Shown: positions 26,458-35,421 of the stretch, piece after piece
Numbering within the stretch: position 1 is the first letter of the stretch
Layout: each line of letters begins with the position of its first letter
NCBI GenBank assembly: GCA_013697625.1
Contig: JACCWN010000074.1
Coordinates: 1-41,703, forward strand
Source: Legionella sp.
GTDB lineage: Bacteria; Pseudomonadota; Gammaproteobacteria; Legionellales; Legionellaceae
Length of the DNA: 41,703 nucleotides
Direction of reading: 5' to 3'
Position numbers and translations under genes: made by a program
The notes under the pieces: model-generated
Seen by the model: only the letters and a program-made list of their open reading frames with translations
Database searches by the model: none
What the model was told of the DNA's origin: nothing

Positions 26458-27696
26458 TTACTGTCCATTGTTTGCAGTTTTTCCACTGATTGCATCGGCT
26501 ATTTCAGCATAGCACCTCTTGGTATTAGAGCTTATAAATAAACTGCACTTTGTATCACGAAAGCTTTGATGACCTTCGACAATGTTTTTGATTGTTCTTA
26601 CTTTATTTACATCACAAGCGTCACTCGCTAAGATTTTTCCAATTTTTTTCAAATCCTTAATTTTAGAATTTTCAGGTTCATTTTCAATCTTCTGTTTAAT
26701 GAAACCTAAAATTGCGCGCCAATCTTTTTTCTTAGCATATGGATTGGGAATATCGGCTAATAACCATCGAAATTCAGCTGGTTGTTCACTTAAGTTCGAT
26801 GACTCTTGGCGCTTTGGTGGAAAGTTGTTAAAATAATCAATGGATAACTCCATTTGTTCCCGTATTGCTTGAAGCTCTAATGATTCGTGAAATTCAGCAA
26901 TTAAATCCGTGATAACAAGCGGCAACATGGTAACTTTTTGAATGATTGTAGTAATTTGAGTCGTGTTCATGCTAGACGCTGTAGCTAGCTGTAACCCTTT
27001 GTTTCTTTTTAACAAGCCATAGAGTCTGTCTGCATAATCTACTGAGTCCTCTTCATTATCCATTTTCTTAGAATATAAGGATTCCTCGCTTAGGTATTCT
27101 TGTAATAAGGTGTCATAGGGTAAGCTCCAGGATAAGCCATATGAAAGACTCTGAAGGCTATAAACCGATGAGCTTGTTTTGGCTGCGTAATTCGGACAGA
27201 CCACTATCAGACCAAGATGTAACAAGCTGTGGTTATCTGCTAATAGGTGAATGAGAATCTTGATACTGTTGAGGCAAATTTTATTATTAGTCAGATCAAG
27301 GCTTAACAAAGTGGTATTCCCTACTAAAGCATCTGCCAGTGCTTTGATGCCTTTGTAGCCAATAGCACTTCCTGTTAGCTTAAGCACACGTAAACTTGAG
27401 TTAACTTTAAGTGCCTCAGCTAATACTATAGCTCCCTCATCTCCAATACGATTTCCACTAAGATTCAACAAGCGCAAGCTTGTGTTAAATTCTAATGCGC
27501 CAGCAAGTGTTTTAGCACCATGAGGTCCAATGTCTGATTCATTGAGATCAACTGAAACAGCATCAGCAATCAGTTTAATGACTTTAGTTGAATTTTGCCA
27601 GCGCTTAGTCAATGCTCTCCTGAGCGCTGTCTTTAAATCTGATGGCTTATTTTTCTTAGTTGTATTAGCCGCAATACCACGAGATTGTTCATACAT
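26458..27696 (-). CDS. Leucine-rich-repeat protein (ribonuclease-inhibitor type), effector candidate
   Basis: The 412-residue protein contains about four RI-type leucine-rich repeats of ~28 residues at residues ~45-155 (SVDLNESDIGPHGAKTLAGAL, RLLNLSGNRIGDEGAIVLAE, RVLKLTGSAIGYKGIKALAD, LSLDLTNNKICLNSIKILIH). An unrecognised helical domain of ~240 residues follows. The N-terminus is basic, with no signal peptide. RI-type LRRs are eukaryote-like and recur in Legionella host-directed proteins. It starts 26 bases after the fused biotin-ligase-like gene with AAGG before the ATG, so both likely share a transcript; a functional link is not evident. Confidence 0.75.
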   Translation of the reverse strand: MYEQSRGIAANTTKKNKPSDLKTALRRALTKRWQNSTKVIKLIADAVSVDLNESDIGPHGAKTLAGALEFNTSLRLLNLSGNRIGDEGAIVLAEALKVNSSLRVLKLTGSAIGYKGIKALADALVGNTTLLSLDLTNNKICLNSIKILIHLLADNHSLLHLGLIVVCPNYAAKTSSSVYSLQSLSYGLSWSLPYDTLLQEYLSEESLYSKKMDNEEDSVDYADRLYGLLKRNKGLQLATASSMNTTQITTIIQKVTMLPLVITDLIAEFHESLELQAIREQMELSIDYFNNFPPKRQESSNLSEQPAEFRWLLADIPNPYAKKKDWRAILGFIKQKIENEPENSKIKDLKKIGKILASDACDVNKVRTIKNIVEGHQSFRDTKCSLFISSNTKRCYAEIADAISGKTANNGQ

Positions 27697-27722
27697 TTAA
27701 AAATGCCTTAAAACATAAAACC

Positions 27723-30044
27723 TTATAATTTAAACCCTCGTAATACTTTCTGTATTCCTGATTGAATCTCACGCTTTACGATTTGAGGGGAAAACAGAGT
27801 AAAAGAGGGGTAATTTTGGGCCCAATTATCGTGCGTTGTTTTTGGAGGATTTGAAGTAAAGTTGGGGATCTGACGCATTGTAGAAAATTTTCTCACTCCA
27901 TTAAAGCCTTGTGATGGCTTCCCAGGTGCTGAAGATGGAGGTGGTTTTTTATTGCTGTGGTTATAAAGCATCACACCCAATAAAGCCGCAGCACTACTCA
28001 AAAAAACTGGTATGAGAATAGGGGATTTTAAAAAATCCGATGAATTATTTTCAACTGGAAGTTGTTGGGCAGTAGTCGCATTGCTTGGAGTTTCTTTTAT
28101 TACATCTCCCCAACGGATTAATCTCATTTCACCACCAGCAAGCTTTAATTTTAATCGTCCAATATCATCAACACCACAACAAATTCCTTCTAGGACTTCT
28201 CCATTATCCATTACTTTTATAGAATTACCCATCAGCATGAGTCGCTGGTTGATCCCAGAAATACAAGAGCCGAATCCATTTTGAAGATATAAATTAATAT
28301 AATGGGAGACATAATGAGAAAGTCGATTAAATACTTCTTCTTTATCGAGCTCATATCCTATTTCTATAGCCATAGAGGTTACGGGCTGATCCAATTCATC
28401 ACAAATTTTTTGAGACATATTGACGTTTAGTCCAATGCCAATCAATCCAACCAATCCACTGCTTGTGGGGGTAAGTTCGCAAAGTATTCCACATATTTTT
28501 TTACCATCTATTAATACATCATTCCTCCATTTTATTTTAGGATTTAATCCAAAATCTTCTAATGTATTTGCAACGGCAAGCGCCATAATTTCCATAACCG
28601 CAGGAGATTTTGCTAAATCAAAATAAACGCCCAGTTCATTGGGTAATTTTATACCAAATGTAGCATAAATATTTACATCAGGTGGTGAGGCCCATCTTCG
28701 ACTGTGGGTGCCTCGCCCTTTTATTTGCTCATTAGCGCTAATAACCACCTGACTGGATCTTTCGAAAAGACTACCCGCATTGTCTTTTAAATAATCTTGA
28801 GTGGAACCTATGACATTAAAGTGTGTTCTTTCAAATACCCTTTGTGGTTTTGAATACGCAGTTTTTTGGGTCAAATTTTGATTTAAAGGGATCCCCAGGG
28901 TATTGAGCATTTGAGCAAATAATTGCTCAGTTCGCGGATGGGATTTATAGAGCTGACTCATCACTTCAAGGTTTGTTTCTGATGTTACTTCTGGAAAAAA
29001 TTCGGGATGGACTCCTGATAATATTACTCTACCTTTTGCATGGTTAACTTGAATGACTGCAGCCGGATTATTAGGAAGATCCACGAAATGCAATAAAGTA
29101 CTTTCTTCCACTGGTTTTGTAGAATCGAGCGTTTCAAAATAACAACCCCCATTGAAATAAACTTCTTGCTCCGAAGTGCTTAACTGTCCTTTCAATTTTG
29201 CAACCTTAGCCCCAGCTTCAGAGCCATAACGAAATTGATGAGGTCCATAAGCCGGACCATTCGCTTTAAATGGGGCTAATGATAAACCTTCATCAAGTAC
29301 CTCCAAAGGTCCTCCTCGCTCAAACTCCGTTATTTTTGCTCCATAATAACCGCCAGCACATATCCCTAGATAGCTGCCTCCTTGTGCTATAAAATCAATA
29401 ATTCGCTCATTGCCATCGCCTATTTTTTTAATGACTCTCATCTGTCCTGGTTTTACTTCTTTGCTTTTCCATTCGGCACCTAAAACATCATAATAAGGAC
29501 GAGCTCTTCCACCTGGCATAATGACCAATCTGGCAGAATTTTGCCAATTCGGCTGTTTGAAATAGTCTCCATCGACTACTAAAATACGACAGCTACTAAG
29601 ATCGATTATCTTCTGCAAACTATGAAAAGTATTGTATACGCTTGTGGAGTCTGCTCCATCATCATTATAAATTAAAATGTTTTGTCTTAATGATGTGGTT
29701 TTTTCAAGCAATTTCGCATTTTTACTGTTTAAGTATTTCTCCAGATTTTCTGCTGTGTAACTGGCAGTTTTTACCGAAGAAGCAAATAGTTTTTGCATCG
29801 ACTCAGCCTGGGCATGTAGATCTTTGGGTGCATCTTTTGGGAGGGGCCAATTTGCTTCTTTTATTTCTAATGAAGGCCATCGAGAATGAATAATGCACGT
29901 TTCAGTTTCAGCACAAAAATATAGAGAAGAAGATAAAGCCCCGCGGGGTTGATTGAACATATGGTTAGATAATTTCTTCCAATACGGTATCAATGTATTA
30001 ACTTGCCCAGATTTTAACTTAAATTCATATACAGCTTCATACAT
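27723..30044 (-). CDS. Fused biotin-protein-ligase-like protein (ABM-like + BPL_N + BPL catalytic + membrane segment)
   Basis: The protein has 773 residues. Residues 1-~75 resemble a small dimeric alpha/beta-barrel (YEAVYEFKLKSGQVNTLI, SRWPSLEIKEANWP). Residues ~122-385 are the glutamine-amidotransferase-like BPL_N domain (MPGGRARPYYDVL, GGSYLGICAGGYYG with Cys229, GVHPEFFPE). Residues ~405-640 are the biotin/lipoate ligase core: GSTQDYLKD, KGRGTHSRRW (443-451), KWRNDVLIDGKKICGIL (505 on) and LIGIGLNVNM. A hydrophobic stretch (SPILIPVFLSSAAALLGVML) and a basic Pro-rich tail end it. BPL_N plus BPL in one chain is the yeast-type arrangement. RBS AAGGGAGAG. It may modify biotin carboxyl carrier proteins or host targets; the latter is speculation. 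Confidence 0.85.
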   Translation of the reverse strand: MYEAVYEFKLKSGQVNTLIPYWKKLSNHMFNQPRGALSSSLYFCAETETCIIHSRWPSLEIKEANWPLPKDAPKDLHAQAESMQKLFASSVKTASYTAENLEKYLNSKNAKLLEKTTSLRQNILIYNDDGADSTSVYNTFHSLQKIIDLSSCRILVVDGDYFKQPNWQNSARLVIMPGGRARPYYDVLGAEWKSKEVKPGQMRVIKKIGDGNERIIDFIAQGGSYLGICAGGYYGAKITEFERGGPLEVLDEGLSLAPFKANGPAYGPHQFRYGSEAGAKVAKLKGQLSTSEQEVYFNGGCYFETLDSTKPVEESTLLHFVDLPNNPAAVIQVNHAKGRVILSGVHPEFFPEVTSETNLEVMSQLYKSHPRTEQLFAQMLNTLGIPLNQNLTQKTAYSKPQRVFERTHFNVIGSTQDYLKDNAGSLFERSSQVVISANEQIKGRGTHSRRWASPPDVNIYATFGIKLPNELGVYFDLAKSPAVMEIMALAVANTLEDFGLNPKIKWRNDVLIDGKKICGILCELTPTSSGLVGLIGIGLNVNMSQKICDELDQPVTSMAIEIGYELDKEEVFNRLSHYVSHYINLYLQNGFGSCISGINQRLMLMGNSIKVMDNGEVLEGICCGVDDIGRLKLKLAGGEMRLIRWGDVIKETPSNATTAQQLPVENNSSDFLKSPILIPVFLSSAAALLGVMLYNHSNKKPPPSSAPGKPSQGFNGVRKFSTMRQIPNFTSNPPKTTHDNWAQNYPSFTLFSPQIVKREIQSGIQKVLRGFKL

Positions 30045-30224
30045 AAAACTACTCTCCCTTCATTCCATGAAAACAATTAGGAAAATGCTACAACATTTAT
30101 TAGCGTTTAGTAAAGGAATAATTATATGAACTTCCTACTGGATTTCATTTACCGAGCTTCTGAAGTGTATTAAAATCACTTCTCTTAAAACGATTTGGCT
30201 GCAAATTTAAACAAAGGATTTGAT
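30045..30224. promoter_or_regulatory. Divergent gap between the two biotin-ligase-like loci
   Basis: About 180 bases separate the oppositely oriented fused and split ligase genes. The gap is AT-rich, with no gene and no recognisable BirA operator palindrome. It must hold the promoters of both sides. Confidence 0.35.
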
Positions 30225-31256
30225 TTGAAATTAATTCATAAAGTCTATCAGACAATCGATTCAACCCAAGATGAAATTAAAAAACTTGCTCATGAAATTA
30301 CGCAAGATACCTATTTATTATGTACTGCAGAAGAGCAAACAAAAGGAAGAGGAACTAAGAGCAGGCGGTGGTTATCACCACCATTCGTTAATATTTATGC
30401 CACTTATGGTTTTTTATTTCAATCACCTCAGTTAAGTGATCTAACGCTAATACCGCAGGTGGCGGCATATTCTGTGCTGCTCACTTTACAAGAGTTGTAT
30501 TTGGATAATGTTTCAGTTAAATGGGTAAATGATGTTCTATTAGATAATAAAAAAATCTGCGGCATATTGTCTGAAGCTACCCAACATCAATCCCAAAATG
30601 GATATATTGTATATTTAGGAATTGGCTTGAATGTGAATATGGAGAAAAATCTCTGTGACTCTCTAGAGCAACCGGTAACTTCGTTAAAAGCGCATACCGG
30701 CATTACCTATGATAAAAATAGTGTTCTATCCATCTTAAATAAGCACCTTATGAATAATATGGCCATGCTGATGGAGCATGGATTTCAAGATTTTTATAGA
30801 AAAATTTCATCCGTAATGGCCTTCAAAAATGAGCGTATTTTTTTTGATACAGAAGATGAACAATGCTCATCCAGAACATTTTATGCAAAGGCAATTGGAA
30901 TTGCTGAAAACGGGGCATTGATATTGGAACCAGAATTACCTACTAATGAACTGAATAAGATTCGTGGGGTCATGCCTTTGCCTTCAAATACATCCACAAC
31001 GAGTTCTAATCAGATACAGGTTATTACTGGACGCATATTAAGAGGCAATGAAATCACTAGTACTCTAGTGAGTTCTAAGGAAATTCAAAGGCAAGCACCT
31101 ACTCCATCAAAGAGTATTTATCAGGCTAATAAATGGAAAATTGCAGGCGGAGCGGCTGCACTACTTGCAACTTATGGACTTTATCGATGGCACAACGCTT
31201 TGGACTTTAATTCAAATGCTACAAGCTCCAACGATCTACCTCGTAATAAGCTTTAG
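30225..31256 (+). CDS. Biotin-protein-ligase catalytic-domain protein with C-terminal membrane anchor
   Basis: This ~343-residue protein is homologous to the catalytic part of the fused ligase on the other strand: DSTQDEIKKL, KGRGTKSRRWLSPPFVNIYA, KWVNDVLLDNKKICGILSE and YLGIGLNVNME. All ATP/biotin motifs are present. A linker rich in Ser and Thr leads to a hydrophobic segment (WKIAGGAAALLATYGLY) and a short tail, similar to the fused paralog. The start is TTG at 30225 with AAAGGA six bases upstream; the frame also reaches a TTG at 30195 without such a site. The BPL_N-type gene follows after 8 bases. Confidence 0.85.
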   Translation: MKLIHKVYQTIDSTQDEIKKLAHEITQDTYLLCTAEEQTKGRGTKSRRWLSPPFVNIYATYGFLFQSPQLSDLTLIPQVAAYSVLLTLQELYLDNVSVKWVNDVLLDNKKICGILSEATQHQSQNGYIVYLGIGLNVNMEKNLCDSLEQPVTSLKAHTGITYDKNSVLSILNKHLMNNMAMLMEHGFQDFYRKISSVMAFKNERIFFDTEDEQCSSRTFYAKAIGIAENGALILEPELPTNELNKIRGVMPLPSNTSTTSSNQIQVITGRILRGNEITSTLVSSKEIQRQAPTPSKSIYQANKWKIAGGAAALLATYGLYRWHNALDFNSNATSSNDLPRNKL

Positions 31257-31264
31257 GTTAGGTT

Positions 31265-32179
31265 ATGCCACCAAATTTTCATAAGATATTTAATCCGCTG
31301 CCTAGAATTTTTTCAAGAACGGCAAACGCTTCTGCTAAAAAGCTGTTGATTTATTTAGATCAAGGCGTTTCTTCGTATTCTGCATACAGCTGTTTATCAC
31401 GATTTCAACACTTACTCAAACCGTCATTAGTGAGTGTTAGTTTCATATCAAGCCACGCAATTAAAAATGAAAATTGGGAGCAGAATACCCTTGCTTTGGT
31501 AATACCAGGAGGTAGAAGCAAACCTTACTATTTATCTTTGGGAGAGCAAGGAAATCAACGCATTATGGAGTATGTAAATGCAGGCGGGAGTTATCTTGGA
31601 CTATGCGCCGGTGCTTATTATGCGAGTAAAAAAACGCAATTTGAAATAGGCAGTCCTTTGGAACTACAGCTTGAATGTGGACTTAATTTTTTTCAAGGCA
31701 CAGCAATAGGACCTGCATATGGAGGTGGGCAATACAGTTACTATACGCTCCAAGGCGCTAGGGCAGCTAGAATCGTCTGGACAAGTCAAGAATTGCTTTC
31801 ACCAGGCAATGAAGGTTTTGCTTACTATAATGGTGGTTGTTATTTCTCAAACAATTCAAATGAACCATTTGAAGTATTAGCCCGCTATTCAGATATTCAC
31901 ACCTCTCCTGCTGCAGTAATAGAAAGCAAGGTTGGTAGTGGGAAAATCATCTTAAGCGGGGTTCATTTTGAAGCAAATCCCCATTTGCTACGATTCTATC
32001 CAAGCTTGCATTTTAAACCAAATTTCATTGATAATTTAATTCAAAATGAGAACTATCAAAATGCCATTCTCTGCTCAATTTTAAATAGAATGGGAATTCC
32101 TGCAAATAGTTTTTCGCCTGGTCTTTTTTCTAAGGAGAGCGAAAATGGACCTGAGATTTTTTCTCAGCATCCTAGATGA
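31265..32179 (+). CDS. BPL_N domain protein (glutamine-amidotransferase-like half of a biotin ligase)
   Basis: The 304-residue protein matches the BPL_N part of the fused paralog: KKLLIYLDQGVSSYSAY, VIPGGRSKPYY, GGSYLGLCAGAYYAS (nucleophile-type Cys), YNGGCYF and IILSGVHFEANPH. It has no signal peptide. It lies 8 bases after the catalytic-domain gene with TAGGTTAGG before the ATG, so the two genes form a split, order-swapped version of the fused protein. The function of BPL_N is poorly known even in fungi; interaction of the two products is inferred. Confidence 0.82.
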   Translation: MPPNFHKIFNPLPRIFSRTANASAKKLLIYLDQGVSSYSAYSCLSRFQHLLKPSLVSVSFISSHAIKNENWEQNTLALVIPGGRSKPYYLSLGEQGNQRIMEYVNAGGSYLGLCAGAYYASKKTQFEIGSPLELQLECGLNFFQGTAIGPAYGGGQYSYYTLQGARAARIVWTSQELLSPGNEGFAYYNGGCYFSNNSNEPFEVLARYSDIHTSPAAVIESKVGSGKIILSGVHFEANPHLLRFYPSLHFKPNFIDNLIQNENYQNAILCSILNRMGIPANSFSPGLFSKESENGPEIFSQHPR

Positions 32180-32251
32180 ATAGAACTTGCCGTATACCAC
32201 AATGAAGGATTGTGATCATGCTAAATTTAATCAATTACATAGGATAATGAA

Positions 32252-33646
32252 ATGCTAAGTACTCATCAGTTATCTTGTCAACAAACAAAGGATATGCAAG
32301 ACTTACGTCATGAGCTTTATCAGTCATTATATTTGAATCAACATCAACTGAAAGAACATCGATTAAAGCAATTGAAGACGCTATTAGATTATGCAAAAAA
32401 TTTTTCACCTTGGTATAAAAAAACCTTAGCACACATTAATATCAATACCATGACTGAGGAAAATCTTCTGGAAATTCCCCCTATCAATAAAACCATATTA
32501 ATGGACAATTGGGATGAAATTGTTACTGACAGGACATTATCACTATCTATCGTTGAAAAGCATATTGAGAAATTGAGCCAGAGCGAGGAAGCCTTATATT
32601 TGAATAACCGGTATCATCTGTTGGCTACCAGTGGTTCAAGCGGAAAGCGTGGTGTATTTATATATAATTGGGAAGAGTGGAATAAATATTATTTATATTT
32701 TAGACGTCATCGTTTGTATGATGAAGAGCGTAGGACATTATTGCTATCACCCACCAAAAAAATAAAAATTGCTATGGTTATTGCTACAAATGCTGTTTAT
32801 GCTATGTATGCTCTGAACAAAACCTACCAAGTAGACAATGTTAAAACAGCTCATTTCCCAATGACTTTGCCTCTAGATCAAATTATTACTGGTCTTAACG
32901 AAACTCAGGCAGATATTTTACAAGGGATCCCTTCTACTATTTACAAATTATGTAAGGAGGCTAACAGGGGGAGACTTAAAATCCAACCTAAGATCATTAG
33001 CATAGGCGCAGAACCTCTGTACCAAGAGATCCGTGAGACCATACAAGAAACCTGGCCAAATGCAGCTATCTTTAATACATTCGGTTCCTCAGAAGGCTTA
33101 ATTGGAACACCTTGCCGTGCTAATAGCAAAGAAATGCACCTAAATGAAGACGCTTATATTCTTCAGCCTGTAAATAAGCAAGGTAATTTGATTAATAAAG
33201 ATAGTAAGCCCACCAAAATGTATATTACTAATTTATTTAATTACACCTTACCTCTCATTCGTTATGAATTCACTGATCAATTTATATTTTTAAATAAGAC
33301 CTGCGATTGTGGTTGCATACATCAACTTATCGCAGAACCTCAAGGTAGGCCTGAATTTGATTTTATCTATGATAATATTTTTGTACATCACTTGATCTTT
33401 GTTACTCCGCTATTGCAGGAACGTAATATTCAAGAATATCAAGTCATCCAAACTAATACTGGTTTTGATATTAAAATAGTCAGTACCGGGTCCGTAGATC
33501 ATGCAAAACTCAAAAATATTATTAAAATAAAATTAAATGAACTGGGGATAGCCGAAACCACCATCAACGTGATTGAAATTGAAAAGTTTGATTATCCTGA
33601 TTCTGGAAAATTAAAAAGATTTATACCTTTGGGCTCTTTTTCCTAA
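32252..33646 (+). CDS. PaaK-like adenylate-forming ligase
   Basis: The 464-residue protein belongs to the phenylacetate-CoA ligase/capsule CapK branch of adenylating enzymes. N-terminal QLKTLLDYAKNFSPWYKKTL, then the P-loop LLATSGSSGKRGVF, NTFGSSEGLIG in the A5 position and PLIRYEFTDQF in the A7 position. A CDCGC cluster of the kind seen in F390-synthetase-like relatives follows, and a C-terminal subdomain ends in FDYPDSGKLKRFIP. It should activate a carboxylic acid (perhaps aromatic) to an adenylate and then a thioester. It follows the split ligase genes and abuts the converging DIT1/PvcA-like gene with no gap. The acid substrate is unknown; a pathway starter is possible. Confidence 0.82.
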   Translation: MLSTHQLSCQQTKDMQDLRHELYQSLYLNQHQLKEHRLKQLKTLLDYAKNFSPWYKKTLAHININTMTEENLLEIPPINKTILMDNWDEIVTDRTLSLSIVEKHIEKLSQSEEALYLNNRYHLLATSGSSGKRGVFIYNWEEWNKYYLYFRRHRLYDEERRTLLLSPTKKIKIAMVIATNAVYAMYALNKTYQVDNVKTAHFPMTLPLDQIITGLNETQADILQGIPSTIYKLCKEANRGRLKIQPKIISIGAEPLYQEIRETIQETWPNAAIFNTFGSSEGLIGTPCRANSKEMHLNEDAYILQPVNKQGNLINKDSKPTKMYITNLFNYTLPLIRYEFTDQFIFLNKTCDCGCIHQLIAEPQGRPEFDFIYDNIFVHHLIFVTPLLQERNIQEYQVIQTNTGFDIKIVSTGSVDHAKLKNIIKIKLNELGIAETTINVIEIEKFDYPDSGKLKRFIPLGSFS

Positions 33647-35236
33647 TCAAAATTTTCTTTTACGAGTTAGATCATTTTTTATTATCGCAAAAAGATCCTC
33701 CTCATTTTTAAAAGATATACGTCGATCAACATAAAATAGCGGCTGATATGGTGTAACAAAATAGTCGCTATCTTCTAGACTTTCTTTAATTTCAACCACT
33801 GGAATAGCACCATTGCCTTCTAAAGCCAAGATAGGAAGTGTATATAATTTTATTTTGTTAGATTTAGATAATTTAAATACGGCAACACCATGCCAGGGCT
33901 GCACCGGATCACCAGACGCTGTTGTCGTAAGAATTGCAAGCTGTCCAGGTTTTGCGTGTATAGTCCATCTCACATGATTAGGCAAACAAGTGGAAATTGG
34001 TTCCAGACTTAAATCTCTGTCGCTTCTGATTTCAGCTAAATACTCTATGGCAGCCATCCATGCTTCCCGTATCATGGAATGTCGCAAATATTCAATTACT
34101 TTTTCTTTAGCAGGAGGATTTATTGTAGATGGATTTATTATAAATTCATGAATGCTATCAAAGTCACTTTCTGTAAGTTCTGCATAGGCGGTAAAAATAT
34201 TTTGAGTAAGATTTTTGTATAATGAAGTATAATTTTGATCATGTAAATTTGCATATTGCAAAAGTAATTTATATCTGACGATATAAACTAGTGACTTAAA
34301 TAAAGGCACAAATCGAGCATCAGTATTGGATTTCTCTGGGTCCGGATCTAGTGCAATGGCTTGCTTAAGAGTATAGGCCATATCATTTGGATTCAATAAT
34401 GGCAGCATAATTTCTTTATATAGCTCCCGTACTGTATTTCTAATTCTTATCTTATCATCTTGCATGTTTTTTGGAAGATAATTAGAAATCACCTCTTGAT
34501 AATCTGCCAATTGAATAAAATCAGATAATCCTAGCTTATCTATCCAAAAATATATTTTTTTTTGATAAAGATGAATAATCTCATCCGGTTCGTTTAAAAA
34601 TTTATTAAAGCGACTACCATCACAAATGACCTTGAATATTGACCCTATGTAATTAATTGGTTTGTACTCTCGATAGAGGGTATCGATGGTTTTAATAATT
34701 TCATACAAGCTAAGTAAAAAATTAACTTCTGCCAAATCTGGTAACACCCCTCTTGTTTTAATGGGTGATGAAGATTTATAGGGTAAGGCTGGTATCACCA
34801 TGGCAATAGGGAGTTCCTGGTGTATCAGTGTAGTAATTGTTTCACATAATTTAAGCTTAGAAAAATTGGACTTTGAACCTTTTAAAAATTGTCTATCAAA
34901 CATCACTTCTGAAATAAAGTGCTCTACTCTTACACAATTAGGCGAGTCTAATCCATAGGACCTGAAATTTTCCCTAGCCCTAATTTTTGCAGCAATGACC
35001 CGCTCTTTAATGAAGTTATTGGATGATTCTAATAATATAGGAATTAAATGTACTGCGATGGATTTTGAACTTATATAAAAAACTTTACTGGAGAACTCCT
35101 CAAAATCATATAGCGATAAATTTATATCCTGATTAATACTATGCATAAAATGGGCACTTATAACCGCTTCCATTTCTCTATTAAGGCCAATTTTATAATT
35201 TTTTGACGGATTTTCATTTAGAATTAAATTTTCCAT
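33647..35236 (-). CDS. DIT1/PvcA-family isonitrile-synthase-like protein
   Basis: The 529-residue protein shows the signature of the pyoverdine/dityrosine biosynthesis family. It has PIAMVIPALPYKSSSPIKTR followed by GVLPDLAEVNFLLSL (~142-177), ICDGSRFNKFLNEPDEIIHLYQ (~204-225), R-x-x-IH in VRWTIHAKPG (~422-430) and PWHGV (~447-451). Length is closer to fungal DIT1 than to the ~330 residues of PvcA. PvcA/IsnA enzymes turn the amino group of an amino acid into an isonitrile using ribulose-5-phosphate; DIT1 formylates or modifies tyrosine. It lies downstream of the FabG, KS-KS, aldehyde dehydrogenase and hydroxyacid oxidase genes, 185 bases from the last, with AAAGGA before its start. The substrate is unknown. 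No PvcB/IsnB-type partner is adjacent, though the cupin oxygenase could supply oxidation. Confidence 0.8.
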   Translation of the reverse strand: MENLILNENPSKNYKIGLNREMEAVISAHFMHSINQDINLSLYDFEEFSSKVFYISSKSIAVHLIPILLESSNNFIKERVIAAKIRARENFRSYGLDSPNCVRVEHFISEVMFDRQFLKGSKSNFSKLKLCETITTLIHQELPIAMVIPALPYKSSSPIKTRGVLPDLAEVNFLLSLYEIIKTIDTLYREYKPINYIGSIFKVICDGSRFNKFLNEPDEIIHLYQKKIYFWIDKLGLSDFIQLADYQEVISNYLPKNMQDDKIRIRNTVRELYKEIMLPLLNPNDMAYTLKQAIALDPDPEKSNTDARFVPLFKSLVYIVRYKLLLQYANLHDQNYTSLYKNLTQNIFTAYAELTESDFDSIHEFIINPSTINPPAKEKVIEYLRHSMIREAWMAAIEYLAEIRSDRDLSLEPISTCLPNHVRWTIHAKPGQLAILTTTASGDPVQPWHGVAVFKLSKSNKIKLYTLPILALEGNGAIPVVEIKESLEDSDYFVTPYQPLFYVDRRISFKNEEDLFAIIKNDLTRKRKF

Positions 35237-35421
35237 ATGAATATAAAAGTCCTTTGTAAAACCAAGTTTAAGATATGTTTGCTATTAATTTGCATTATTA
35301 AAGAGATTTCCAACTTTTTGAGCTAGACCTCAAGCGTCTGCGTCTACTTTAACCAAGGCCTATTCGCAAAACGCATACCTATACAACTGAAATTCACAAG
35401 TTGAAAACCATGTATTACTAT

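Noticed and set aside
30045..30224. Biotin operator (BirA box) between the ligase genes
   Set aside because: No TTGTAAACC-type palindrome was found; the encoded ligases lack an N-terminal DNA-binding domain.
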